Shown here: positions 54,346 to 64,000 of the stretch, in pieces
How the letters are laid out: each line of letters opens with the position of its first letter
Position numbering within the stretch: position 1 is the stretch's first letter
Assembly (NCBI GenBank): GCA_905221605.1
Contig: CAJNDS010001213.1
Location: 378,879 to 442,878 of the forward strand
From: Symbiodinium natans
Lineage: Eukaryota > Sar > Dinophyceae > Suessiales > Symbiodiniaceae
DNA: 64,000 bases
Direction: 5' to 3'
Translations under genes and position numbers: made by a program
Notes under the pieces: generated by a model
What the model saw: the letters and a program-made list of their open reading frames with translations, nothing else
The model's database searches: none
What the model was told of the DNA's origin: nothing

Positions 54346-55947
54346 CATAGTAGTTAGTACTCAGTAAAATTACTAATTAGTAATTAGTTATTATTAGTAC
54401 TACTAGTACTGCTACTAGTACTGCTACTAGTACTACTCGAACTACTAGTACTACGACGACGTTGCACTTGGCACATTCTTGTCGCAACCCCTACCGGTTC
54501 CAGTGTCATCTTTGGACCATCCACTGAGAATCCCGTACTAGTTACTAGTCCCTTCTCAGAGGTCTACGCGCACACATACCAGGCCTGGATGTTGACGCTA
54601 TGTTGAGCTGTTTTGCGCGTTGAAGTATCTGGCCAGGATGCCAGGCGTCAGGCCTGGGCACAGAGCAAGTTTGCATGCTTGATGCTGTTGCAGGATATAA
54701 CTGCCTACCTTACACATCTGTTATCGTGCACGTGCACTTGGGGTGGTTGCCAATATTATCCTCCCGCAACCGCCAGCCATCGATCGGCTATGGACCGCAG
54801 CCATGCCCCTTCTGGGGCAAGAAGGACCGGCATGCTCCACGTGATTTCCCTTCGTTGCACAAGGGATCGTCTCTGATCTGCTCGTTTGTCAAGGACACTC
54901 GAGTCCGCTTCTCGGTCTGGGAGCATGCGGGTGCCAAGCATGCGTTGAAGTTTATCCGCTCACGCAGCGGTTGGAGCACCTCTTGCAAGACTCCGACATC
55001 GAACCTCCGAGCTCCGAGGTCGCCTACTCTCAGCGTTGTCCGCTTGGACTTCGATGTCCCTATGCACACGGTGCAAAGGAAGCCCACGTTGCACTGTCGG
55101 CAGCCGTACCATAGCAGGGTCCTGGCATGTCTCCGCGAAGCCGCGAAGCCTGTGAAACCGTGCGAGCCAGGAGCAGCTGTATCATCCGAAGTACTTCAGG
55201 ACTGCCAGCTGTGGCTGGAATTGCAAAGAACAGGTGCGCTTGTGAGTGCGAAGCGTGCAGGACTGTCACCTGCCGAGACATGCAGATGAAGGGTCTGGCC
55301 AGCGTTTCATTGGTCTTCATGCTCTCCAGTGTAGTGTAAAGACTGGCCAAGGAGCAGAGCACGTTCCTAGCTGCACTGCCAGGGTGCCCGCGCCAACGAC
55401 TCTGCGCTTTCTACCACCGAAGATCAGAGCATCGGAAGTGCGCCTCAAGATCTTCGCAAAGCAGTCGGCTATTGTTGGAGTGGTTCACACCTTGACACTT
55501 TGACAAAAGAGTTCGAGCCATTCTCAGTCTCCAGGGCTCTCGAGTCGATCTGGTTTTTTCTGTGAGGCAGACTGTGGACATGCACGACTACGACCGTCCT
55601 CTTCCAGAAGAGGAGCATAGTGCAGCTTCTGAAGCCTGCAATAGCATGATACAGCATGCTCTTGCTCGCCGCTGCCATCGTCAGCCACGTTGCAGGCCAT
55701 TGATGCTGAATGGGCAGAGAAGTTTTTGAATCCGCCCATCTTCCAAGACGCAGAAGACGAGGCCGACTTCATGTGGCGGTGCACTTATCTGAAGCATTCA
55801 ATTAGATTTGGAAGTTTTACTTGCAGAGGTGTCAACCCTGATAACTTCTGGGAGGCAGCTGCAGGCGTGAGTTTCGCAAATGCACAACTTTCCGGGCCTT
55901 CACTGCCTTATCCAGCCAGAAGCTCTGGCAGAACGTTCTACCAGTAA
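51727..55947 (+). CDS. Double tandem-CCCH zinc-finger RNA-binding protein (Unkempt/plant TZF-like)
   Basis: Two CCCH modules are spread over at least eight exons. Module 1: 51727-51799 (CLAGDACPFAHGREE), 51855-51897 (VSYHPAKYKTRPCN) and from 51965 (TDCRGEGACCFAHDEAEMR), with the splice completing Gly in phase. Module 2: 54944-55081 (RCPLGLRCPYAHGAKE), 55171-about 55210 (EQLYHPKYFRTASC) and about 55372-55425 (CPRQRLCAFYHRRSEHR). This order matches CCCH proteins that bind mRNA and affect its stability or translation. Between the modules an acidic exon, 52283-52395 (HTMDVDETADRDKTGDLFDA), ends at a GTGAGT donor. Downstream exons read HDYDRPLPEEEHSAASEACN (about 55566-55680) and AEWAEKFLNPPIFQDAEDEA (from about 55697). 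Whether exons at 52.8-53.7 kb belong is unsure. The first Cys of the leading finger in each module is not seen. Confidence 0.85.
52036..52330 (+). repeat. Purine repeat (GA, GAA, GAT)
   Basis: A (GA)n run at about 52041-52060 is followed by GAAGAA and GATGAA triplet runs to 52330. The last part (52283-52330) is read as the acidic start of a coding exon; the rest is probably intron. Confidence 0.85.
53838..54470. repeat. Compound triplet repeat with 62-bp inverted repeat and nonamer array
   Basis: ACT/ACG triplets (53838-53940), about 18 tandem copies of the nonamer ACTACTGCC (about 53936-54101), then CGT/AGT triplets (54103-54345) and ACTAGT-rich sequence (to 54470). The 62 bases 53879-53940 are the exact reverse complement of 54149-54210, with a 208-base spacer between. 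All open frames over this block (poly-Thr, poly-Val, poly-Ser, Leu-Leu-Pro) are repeat artefacts. It lies between the two CCCH modules, probably in an intron. Confidence 0.93.
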
Positions 55948-58208
55948 CAATAGGTCCCGTCAAAACGATTTTTGGCCAATTTGAGGCAACTTTCAGCAGT
56001 TAGGCCTCTGACTTTCCGACAACGTGTCTTGACCAATGTTCACGCATGTCTGGTCTGCGTGAACTGCCTTGATGTGTCGCAGGCTGAGCCTAAGACTGAG
56101 GCTCCAGGCCTGGTGGGACACATCGCATGCAGCGGCACAAGTTGTAGCTTCGATCCTGCGCAGTATTACGTGGCTTGAGTGGCAGTTTGCTTGGGTTTAT
56201 GAAGCATTTAGGTCGTACCATGTCCCCTGTGCAGGTGAATCCCAGCAGGCGGCTGACAACGTTGTTGTGAGACAAGGCATGATGCACTCATTGATACTCA
56301 CTGAATGCAGGCCCTCGTTGCCCCGTTGCCAAGAAAAGTGGCGCTGCAAAGCGCAGCACTTGCCAGCCGGATGCCAGGGACATAGCAAAGAATGAGGCGA
56401 GTACCATAACAGCACAGAGCAGCATCAAGTTGACGCATGCTCTCGGTTTCTTCAGCTTTCTACTACAGCGTGCTGTGAGTTTTGCATGAATACTACAGTT
56501 GAAAACTCAGGCACGATGAGTCCTCGACACGTGCCGATGTACTGACCTCACGCCGCTTCCGAACTGCACGGTACTGAGACCGGTACTGGCTGCGGGTTGC
56601 AAAATGACTGTACTAAGGAGAGTCTGGAGAGTCTGGCGTCTTTGAGCTTCTACCATGCACAAATAGTTGCGGCCTTGGATGTCTACGAGATTCTACGAGT
56701 CAGCCAGAATTTGCAGAATGCCCGATCTCCAAAGAGCACATGATCCTCGATGTTGGCAGGTTCAGGCAATCCAGGCAGTTCAGGCAGTTCAGGCACATGA
56801 GTCATTTTGAGGCCAGCCAAAGACAGCGGCACAGTCGTCCCGGCCTCAGAATGTGCCAAGCATTGCGGGCTACTCTGCCCCTACTGTACTTGCTGCTTGC
56901 TGCGCTTGATGGGCTGGAGATGGTGAAGAGACGCACAGATGGTGGCATGCAGCTCGGGCCTTGATCGCATTTTGCACCCTTCTGTGCCTCAAGCTTTTGC
57001 CGCGTGTGCTCGAAGTTTTGGAGGTGAATGGGGCCATGGCAGATTTGCTTTGAGCGCAAGTGTGCCAATCCCCACTCCAGCTTGAGGACATGTTGATGCG
57101 ATTTTTTCTATGGGGATGGTACAGTGCCACTTTGAAAGTCCCTTTAATGGGCTGCTTCAGCCTTGTACATATGCTTCAAAGACACGAATTCACACAAAGC
57201 AGGCTTGCTGCTTTGTGCTCCGGCATTTTGCAGCACTCCAGCTTTTCGTTTCCATGGGGGTTTCCATGACCGGAGAGCTTGCTGCAGAGCATTTCCTCTT
57301 CCATTGCATGTCGATAGCGGGCGCGGGACCTCGTCTTCAAAAATGCTGCTACCCACTACTCCATGCTGCTACCCTGTACAGCTGAAGATTCCTCTGTTTC
57401 ATGTCGATGTTGAGTCCTTCCTGGCGCCCTGGCACTGGTTTAGTCAGCAATGATTCTCATGAAGAGTGTCGGATGTAATTGCCTGTCTCCGTGCTCCTCC
57501 TCACAGCACTCGTGGGGAGCTGGTGCAACTCGATCAAAGGGCTAGGCCGAGTCTTGGCAGGCGAACTAAATCTGAAAAGCAAATGCCCCTCGTTTCCAAG
57601 TACGCTGTATGAATTCAGCTCTTGCATGTGCCTTGTGAGGACTGCTTGTGCCGACTGGGAGCCCTAGAGGCCCTAGATCATATAGAGCCCTAGAGTATAT
57701 CTCAGAGCTGATTTCAGCGGATGTGCAGCGGCACGGCTCTTCTTGACATGTCAGCAGCACAGCCAAAGTTACAATTTGGACCGCACAAGCATCTTGCGGA
57801 AAAAGGTGACGGGCCAACTGCCTTCTGCCACACATCCTGTCCATGCTGTTTGCAGTAGACTTGGTGAATTTGATTGCGTTTTCGCTGCATTTAGCTAGCT
57901 GCTAGCTAACATCGGGCCTCGGGGAGATATCCTGGGAGTTGTGCAGCGCTGAGCGAACCTGTGCTGCAGCCGCAGTGGTATTGGCTCGGGACACGGGCTA
58001 GCACCTCGCTGCGTGATGCAATGACGGCTGATGCTCTCGGTGTTGTGCCCATGGCGTTGCAAGCGCTGTAGCGCGTGGAGTGTAACATGGAGAAGGCAGT
58101 GATGGGGCTGTGGAGCCATGTGGAGCCATCAGGTTTACGTCAACTTCACGTGAGCCGCTTGATGCGGGGGAGGGCTTCTGCTTCAGTCTTTGCCTTGTTG
58201 CTTCGCAG
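55948..58208. other. About 2.2 kb with scattered weak exon candidates
   Basis: Candidates include 56083-56235 (LRLQAWWDTSHAAAQVVASI, to a GTGAAT donor), 56741-56964, which contains short tandem repeats of TTCAGGCAG, and 57380-57452. None has a confirmed partner or domain. A short sequence GCCCTAGAG is repeated near 57660-57700. Confidence 0.3.
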
Positions 58209-59130
58209 GTCCAAGTCGAGGATGCGAGATGGAAGAAGGAGGCTTCCGAAACACGGAGTCAAAGTGAAGTTCAAGGGGCCAAAAGCCGCTTGTGCTTAGC
58301 AACCCATCAGGAGATACAAGTGCTTAGCAACCCATCAGGAGATACAAGAGCTGCAGCAGAGGAGCCGCGGCATGCTCCGCGACTTGGGCTGCAAAAATTG
58401 CAGTGCCCTGCGCCGTGCATCTGCAGTGCTTCTCAAGTGCTTCTCAAGTGCTTCTCAGAGACTCTTGGGTGAGTTTGCTGGGCTGCTTCCAGGAATCGTA
58501 GCAGCTGGCAGCTCTGGTCGCAGCACAGCTGTGCAGGCACTTAAAAGTGAAGGATGTGCACAGAGGAAGTCGTCTCTCCCCAAGATACCTGAAGTGCTGC
58601 TTGTGACCGCACCACGTGCTAGACAAAATAGACAAAGGTCGTGCAATTCCTGCATAGAGCTGGAGAGTCCTGTCGTCCTGTCATGTTCTTTCCACGAAGG
58701 CTCCCGAAGAGACGCAGTCCGAAGTCAAGCTCCTTCGGGCGGAGCTACAGGATCAGGACGGGGTGCTCCATGACTCGATGCCCAGCATCCCACTTGCAAA
58801 GCCATGGAGAGGTCTGAAGGTGAGGTCTGAAAGTGATGTCTTGCTTTGCTCAGCTGTGCAGTGTCAGATGGCCCGCTACAAGCGCGAACTCGCTTTCTGC
58901 AAAAAGCCCAAGCCTCGGAACTGACGAATTTGGGATCGTCCTTGCACAGTTGATGCTACTGCTCTCCGAATTCTCCGAGGTCTGTTCATGAGCTTTCGAT
59001 TGAGCGCACCAAGTCCGAGGTCCGGGAACCTTGCGCAGATACTTTTCTGCAAGTGCGCCGCGTTTCTCCAGGCATCTATGTCGCTGGCACACGAGGCCGA
59101 CCCACCAATGTACGCAATCTGGCGGTTGAC
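58209..59130 (+). CDS. Unknown coiled-coil protein, one exon broken by a 28-bp duplication
   Basis: An exon after CTTCGCAG (58208) reads VQVEDARWKKEASETRSQSE, then VQGAKSRLCLATHQEIQ, when the 28-base sequence TGCTTAGCAACC... (58293-58320) repeats exactly at 58321-58348. After the second copy the protein continues in another frame: EIQELQQRSRGMLRDLGCKN, then SALRRASAVLLKCFS, open to TGA near 58773. Further exons read APEETQSEVKLLRAELQDQD (58702-58797) and ELSIERTKSEVREPCADTFL (about 58981-59130). All are charged and helical. The duplication shifts the frame by one base. Confidence 0.5.
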
Positions 59131-59286
59131 GGTACGGTCCAATGCTCTTAGACTCGTAGACGGTCTTAGCGCAGGGTCCATGCAAGAGCTTGGCAGCATG
59201 TGTCGGGTGCTTGAAAAAATGCGCCCAGATCGAAACGCATGCGCCGCTCAAATCAATGCTTAGTTGTGCTAACTTGACTGCTAACG

Positions 59287-60689
59287 TTGTCTTACTTGAC
59301 GAACGTTCTTAGACAGAGTAGCTCGTCATGTGGGCATGCATGCACGAGCGCGCGCCCGCAATGCAGTCTGTTTGCAGCATGCACTGGACCATGTGTGCAG
59401 GCCGCTTCCGAGAACAAGTTGGCGGAGAGAAGCTGTCAGATGCGTGACTTTGATTGCAAAGACATGGAAAGACACCTCTTCTGTCTTCTGCTAGATGCAC
59501 GCCATCACAGCAACCGAGAGCAGCCATGTGCAGCACCTGCATCCAGGGTGGCAAAGTGAGCACCGGATATGGTCCGAGGAGCGGCATGTTTCAGAGTCGG
59601 AACCTTTTCCCTAGTAAATGTTTTCCAACCTTGGCAGCTCGAGACACCAGCTGAAAGATAGAGTTAGATAGGGGTCCTCACGCAACGGACGGTCCCCAAC
59701 TGAAGATGTGGGAGCCTGGATTTGTCGAGGAGCGCCGACGGCTCAAAACAGCCCATCAAAGCAAGTGACTCAGCGGAGGGCCACTCTGTGCTCCAGACTT
59801 CTATGCAACGAAATCTGCAATCAAGGGCATCTTCAGGAAGAGCTGGACAAGTTTGAGCAGTTCAGGTTCATTGCGATTGCAATAGCAAGCTGCCGATTCC
59901 ATGCGTTTGTTCATTACTACTTGATTTCGCAGGCACCGAATGTCGCAGGAAATGGCTTCGTCCAGGCGAACGCTTCACCGAAAGGTTGTAAGTTGTAAGG
60001 GTTTGGATGCCATGATGAGAGGGGCCTTTGCTGGCAATGTTGAGATAGCTCTGATATTAATGATATGTGAGCCTCCAGGCATTGCAAGCGCTCCTGCCCT
60101 AACTTTTGCCTCCAAAGCCTTTGCTCTGTGAGGCGAAAGCTCGAAGGAGAGGCTGCAGCCCTAAGCTTCCGTTGAAAATCCTGGGCGCTCGGTGACATGT
60201 TTCGGCAACAAGTGCTTCCTTTTCTTGCAGTTAGGTTCGAGAAGCCAGGCAACGGCAGCGAACAGTGGAGGGTAGCGAATCTGCATTGGCTCGGGGCATC
60301 ATATACTCTTCTGACATGGAACCAGACGGCATCACACACGCACATGGCCGTGGGAGCTTTCTTATACATGACAGCGAGAATCAGGCAAGCTGAAACACAT
60401 GGAGGAAGCGGAGGACTAGCGGCAAGCTGGCAAGACTGCAGCTTGAAGAGTCAACAGTGCACGTCCCTCGTAGGAGGCTCGTGCCCTTACAGCCGGCGAA
60501 GTGGCCGAGGCCACCAAGCCAACCCATGGTGTGCCCCTGCACTTCACTTGCTGGTTTGCTGGTAGGCCCAAATGCTGGAGGAGAATGAGGTTCCTGCAGC
60601 AGTCCAGGGGCAGACTTCGCCAACGCATGGTAGCACCATGGTTCATTGGTCATCACAGCAGCTTTCCGAGCTTTCCTTCACGCAAGACT
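59287..60689 (+). CDS. Unknown exons continuing the helical gene
   Basis: Readings include about 59401-59559 (AASENKLAERSCQMRDFDCK, then DMERHLFCLLLDAR), about 59815-59930 (GHLQEELDKFEQFRFIAIAI), about 60490-60553 (GEVAEATKPTHGVPLHFTCW) and 60566-60689 (MLEENEVPAAVQGQTSPTHG, then MVHWSSQQLSELSFTQD, to TAA). The last has an AG acceptor at 60563-60564. They share the + strand and a helical style with the preceding gene, but belonging to one gene is only inferred. Confidence 0.35.
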
Positions 60690-61086
60690 AATCGAGACTT
60701 TGAGTGGGCCTTGCCTCAAACGGCGGCAATGGGAGGCTGCCCCCGCCTTTCCACCCCTCGCCCCATCACCCAACAATGACAGTTTGGGTATGGGGTCCAG
60801 TTTCCCATCAAACACCGGGGCCTTCGGAAGTTCCTCCATTGTTTCAGCTACTGTGAGTTCTTCTGCTTTCTTCGCGGCCTGTTGGTGATCTCGGTGGTCC
60901 AGTGAACACTATGTTTGTACATGCCTAGTCTTGTCGTGACAGGGTTTTTTTCTTTGGAGAGGCCTTCCAGAAAATCATCACAACAGAGTGTATCGTCGTC
61001 GGAAGGTGCAGCACTTGAGGGAGCTGCTGCGCCAATCACAAGATGAAGCATGGAACTTATTGTAGCTCAGAGAGGCTTAGAGCTGC

Positions 61087-61194
61087 TTAACGTTGAACAA
61101 CACAACCCCAAGAGCCAAGGTGCTGGCACAGCAAGCGGATGCACGTCGTCAGACAGATGCTGCTTCGAAGCTGCAGGACTTGCTTTCCCAACAT
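61087..61194 (+). CDS. Single helical exon
   Basis: The reading is AKVLAQQADARRQTDAASKL, then QDLLSQHPGR before TGA. Alanine- and glutamine-rich helix. It precedes the decayed locus below and has no identified partners. Confidence 0.3.
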
Positions 61195-62020
61195 CCAGGT
61201 CGCTGAGCAATCGTCCCAACAAAAAATCACATTGTTATCAACAAGCATCAACATGCAGTATCGTCATACCGTTTGCTACACAGTTGTTTTGCAAAGATCA
61301 CGCTATGGTCGCGAGATGCGTGCATGCTAGATCGACTTCGCACCGTTGCTCCTTTGTAGGCCCGGTTTCCCTTTTTCCGTAGAGAGCCGCTCCTGACGAG
61401 GCCATGTCGGCCTCCCCAGCTCCCGGCGAGACTTTGCCGGCTTCAGGGCTCCCGGCCGACGCCCTGGTGGTGTTCTGCAGCGACTGCGCCTACGGGCACC
61501 TGAAGGTTCTGGACGAGGAGGGGCTCCCGGGCCGGCGCGGGCACTGCCACAGGGAGCGGGGCTTGCAGCCGGTGCGCAGGCCAGCCGCCAGAGAAAGGCA
61601 GCTGGGCGCTCTGGCACTGCTTGGGCTTCGCGAACACATGCTACCACCAAGTGCCAGCGAGTCTTCACCACACGTCGTGAGGGCGTGTGTAGCCACTGCC
61701 AGAAGCAGGTGGAGAAGTACCTGTGGTGCTTAGCCGGAGACCTCCAGGCGCCGGCCAGAGCTCCGCCACCGCCAGACTCCTTGATGTCACTCGTCAAGGT
61801 AGTGGACGAAGAAGAGGAGGCCCTTCCCGAAGAGGCGTTGAGCATGGGTACGGGCGGCTTGAGCTCGGAGAACCAAGCCCTGGACCTTGCTATGCGTTTC
61901 ATGGCTCGCGAGTCACAACGCAACAGAGCTTTCACGTACAGCCTCCCCCCGGTCGAGCCACCCGCGGCGAAGAGGCCCCGACCGTCTGGGGTCATCGAGG
62001 TGCCGGACACGCGGGAGCTA

Positions 62021-62133
62021 CACCTCCCAGTTACAGCTGGCTGGCTGCTTCTGGTCACGTACTTCGCCCCACTGACGGCTGTCGTACAACAGGTTCATGA
62101 ACAGAAGGTTGTGGGCCGCCGTCTCGAAGGCGT
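62021..62133 (-). repeat. Left arm of an inverted duplication
   Basis: The sequence from CACCTCCCAGTTACAG to ACAGAAGGTTGTGG is the reverse complement of 62515-62641, with about 50 bases identical at the outer end and a 12-base gap plus small differences further in. Weaker similarity continues inward to about 62165. Read on the minus strand it encodes the RDQKQPASCNWEV end. Confidence 0.9.
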
Positions 62134-62514
62134 GACCCTCGTGGCTGAACAGGTGGCGCCTCTCGACATGCAAGGTCGCGTCCTTGTCTAGCAAGAGGTT
62201 TCGGTAACGCCCCAGCGTGGTCTCCAGGCTGACCAAGGGCCGGAAGGAGCGCTCTGGCGCCAGGTACTCTTACCCAGCTTGAGCAGGTACGGCGCCTCCT
62301 CGCCCTGCCGGGTGGCGCTGATCAGGTGGACCAGTCCGGCGTTCTTGGATCCAGCACACACGGCCTGGAGGCGCGGGAGAACTTGCGAGCACAACCAGGT
62401 GCCTTTGGGACGCCGAGCGTGGCGCGGAAGTGCAGGCGTCAGCTCCGGGCTTTTGAGGGACTGGCAGTAGTCCGCCTTGCTCATGCCACCACGCTGACAG
62501 CCACCAGGGTCACG

Positions 62515-62641
62515 CATACGAGTTCGAGACGGCGGCCACAACCTTCTGTTCATGAATCGCCAGGCTTGCCTGTTGTACGACAGCCGCCTCTGGGGCGAAG
62601 TACGTGACCAGAAGCAGCCAGCCAGCTGTAACTGGGAGGTG
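62515..62641 (+). repeat. Right arm of an inverted duplication
   Basis: This arm mirrors 62021-62133. Relative to the left arm it has one base deleted near 62536 (GGCGGCCACAAC against GGCGGCCCACAAC), which breaks the reading frame, and a 12-base stretch that the left arm lacks. Similarity stops sharply at 62641 on the outer side. Confidence 0.9.
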
Positions 62642-63489
62642 TGCCGCGGCGAGGCGCTGGGCATGCTCGCCGAGACCCGGTGGCTTACGCAGACACGCAT
62701 GGACGTGCTGGAAGGACTACCACGCCTTCTTCTGGCCTGAGGACCAGCCGCCAAGGCCGCGTCTGTGCGACTCCATGGAGACGCTCTACCAATATGCGTT
62801 CGCTGTCTTTGAAACGTAGGAGGACTGGGATGCACGAGGCCTGCCCATGTGCAGAGGCCAGGTGTCTAACGTCCCTGTCGAGAGCTTCTTCCGCCGGAAT
62901 CGTGGAAGGAATTGGAGGCCCCTGCCCTCCAAGCCGCAGAAGCCCGTGGTGCGATATGGGTTCCCCAATACCTGATCCGCTTTGCGGACTTGGACCCCTC
63001 CCTGACGGACGCGATTCGCAGCAGCTTGAAGCTGGTGGACCCGGATGTCCTGCGCCGTCAGCGGCGAAGCGCTGCTGAAGCGAGGTGCCTCTGCGGATCT
63101 TTAGTACATTGATAAGTATTGATGCGTATCCTAATACTAAGACCATCATAGTAGTGCCTGCGTTTTTTTTGGTCCTATCAGGTGTCCCCGATGTCGATCC
63201 TGTCTTGCAGCCAGACTGCTGGCCATCCAACTGCCATTTTAAAGAATGCCTGGTAGATACCCCGCTGCGCTGAAGGCAAAATCTGACGCTGCCAGATGCT
63301 GCAAGGGGGGGATTTCTTTGCTCGTTGCTGTGCTCCTCCACTCACACCCCTTTAGGATGCTTTGGCCATATGAGGAGAACACATTCTTGCAATCGTCCCA
63401 ATGCGCACCTTCGTTTCAATGTGTCGAGGATGCTTTCCGCCTCGAATTGGTGGCTGCTGCATCTGCTAGAGAGGCAAGCAGCCGATGGC

Positions 63490-63883
63490 AAAACTGAGAC
63501 AGTTTAGACCCTTTGAGCTGCGGGGAAAGGCACTGGTCGGGGACTGGCACTCGCAGAAGCGTCAGCTCCTCCAGGTCGGCAGCAGCGCAAGTGTTCAACT
63601 GCAACTCATGAAAGCTGGTAGGCCATGGCGGTGGACCGAAGAGCTCAGGAGGAGGTGACCGACCGTGAGGTCAGCCTGTAAGATTGTCAAGCTTCTTTGA
63701 TGATCTTTGATGCAAATTTGCCTAAAGCCGAGCCATGAGAGGCAGCTCTGGCAGAAAAGGCAGCGTTCGTTGCAGCAGAACGAGCACTTGAAGTGCGCCC
63801 ACGGCCGTATTCCACGGCTAGCCAGATGCAGACCTGTGCATTCATGTTGACTGACTTGCGGGAGATTCCAACAGCCTCATAGT
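63490..63883 (+). CDS. Unknown protein, last exons
   Basis: A frame without a start codon, so presumably an internal exon, runs from about 63490 to TGA 63656-63658. It reads LRQFRPFELRGKALVGDWHS, then RQLLQVGSSASVQLQLMKAG. A further exon after an AG near 63731-63733 reads EAALAEKAAFVAAERALEVR, then MQTCAFMLTDLREIPTAS, ending in TAG at about 63880-63882. Both are convincing protein. An earlier frame (63246-63497) may be part of the gene. No family was recognised. Confidence 0.45.
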
Positions 63884-64000
63884 TAACTCAAAATTCCCGA
63901 AGCCACTTCATGTCCTGTATCGAAATGGATTTGAAGGCCAGTTCTAAGGGCAGGGCTTTGGGTTCGATGGGTTCGGATTGATGCATGTGATGTAGATGTA
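63884..64000. other. 3' flank, nothing recognised
   Basis: No open frame or motif of note is seen to the end of the window. Confidence 0.4.

Larger units (their letters stand above)
61404..63112 (+). pseudogene. Decayed intronless locus with internal inverted duplication
   Basis: GC-rich, intron-free sequence that reads as protein only if the frame changes repeatedly. It begins MSASPAPGETLPASGLPADA, then FCSDCAYGHLKVLDEEGLPG. A frame change near 61600-61650 leads to RVFTTRREGVCSHCQKQVEK, then ENQALDLAMRFMARESQRN. The next block (about 62470 down to 62018) reads on the minus strand (AGSKNAGLVHLISATRQGEE, then ETTLGRYRNLLLDKDATLHV). From about 62500 the + strand repeats part of it (LLYDSRLWGEVRDQKQPASC), goes on through two more frame changes and a TAG near 62819 (RPRLCDSMETLYQYAFAVFE, VSNVPVESFFRRNRGRNWR), and ends ADLDPSLTDAIRSSLKLVDP. 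Cys pairs such as CSDC and CSHC suggest zinc-binding segments. No family was recognised. Lack of introns, mixed orientation and frameshifts fit a dead, possibly mobile or retroposed, gene. Confidence 0.6.

Noticed and set aside
53689-54350. Long frames of poly-Ser/Gly, poly-Val, poly-Thr and Leu-Leu-Pro on both strands
   Set aside because: They arise entirely from the triplet and nonamer DNA repeats, occur in all frames and strands, and have no flanking coding sequence in the same frame.
55240-55320. Cys-rich reading CACECEACRTVTC as another zinc finger
   Set aside because: Spacing fits no known finger, and the stretch lies in what should be an intron between two parts of CCCH module 2.
1-64000. 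CRISPR arrays, bacterial operons, ribosome-binding sites, or rRNA genes
   Set aside because: No repeat-spacer pattern, no polycistronic gene packing and no rRNA-like sequence was seen; the intron structure is eukaryotic. tRNA genes were looked for only by eye and none was evident.

Overview
The window reads as nuclear DNA of a dinoflagellate, most likely a Symbiodinium-type alga. The evidence is indirect but consistent. Recognisable proteins are split into exons of about 35-200 bases. Introns are mostly 50-300 bases, almost always end AG|G, and often begin with GC or GA instead of GT. Practically every convincing exon lies on the + strand, as in the one-way gene arrays of dinoflagellates. The interstitial G-rich repeats are of the TTTAGGG type, and one site matches the end of the dinoflagellate spliced leader at 15 of 17 bases. 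Because genes are chopped up, long open frames are poor guides; exons were called from protein-like reading, splice sites and phase continuity.

Layout. 0-1.1 kb: an intronless open frame interrupted by one TGA. 4.0-4.35 kb: the last two exons of an unknown gene, then a block of degenerate telomere-like repeats (4.4-4.8 kb). 5.3-6.0 kb: gene with a Pro/Gly-rich end. 7.1-7.9 kb: a Rab6-like small GTPase. 8.7-14.7 kb: several unknown + strand genes. 15.7-16.1 kb: a RING-finger protein. 16.7-17.7 kb: basic/proline-rich gene. 22.1-27.2 kb: a dynamin-related large GTPase with at least 17 exons, the best-supported gene here. 28.1-29.3 kb: CAT repeats, telomere-like repeats and a G-rich tract. 29.8-32.9 kb: unknown exons. 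34.8-38.0 kb: a multi-exon gene with a PH-like segment and a proline-rich tail. 38.3-44.7 kb: more unknown exons. 45.2-46.0 kb: an intronless single-CCCH zinc-finger protein with an Ala-His-Glu repeat. 46.4-50.5 kb: coiled-coil and unknown genes. 51.7-55.9 kb: a gene with two tandem-CCCH zinc-finger modules (Unkempt/plant-TZF-like), whose middle holds large purine and triplet repeats, including a 62-bp perfect inverted repeat. 58.2-60.7 kb: coiled-coil exons, one broken by an exact 28-bp tandem duplication. 61.4-63.1 kb: a decayed intronless locus containing an inverted duplication. 63.5-63.9 kb: last exons of an unknown gene.

How the genes work together: the recognisable proteins act in membrane traffic and fission (Rab, dynamin, PH-like), ubiquitin transfer (RING) and RNA binding (CCCH). 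They are neighbours on a one-way gene array, and nothing in the sequence shows that they form a pathway. Most other genes are dinoflagellate-type proteins I do not recognise; they are described without a function.
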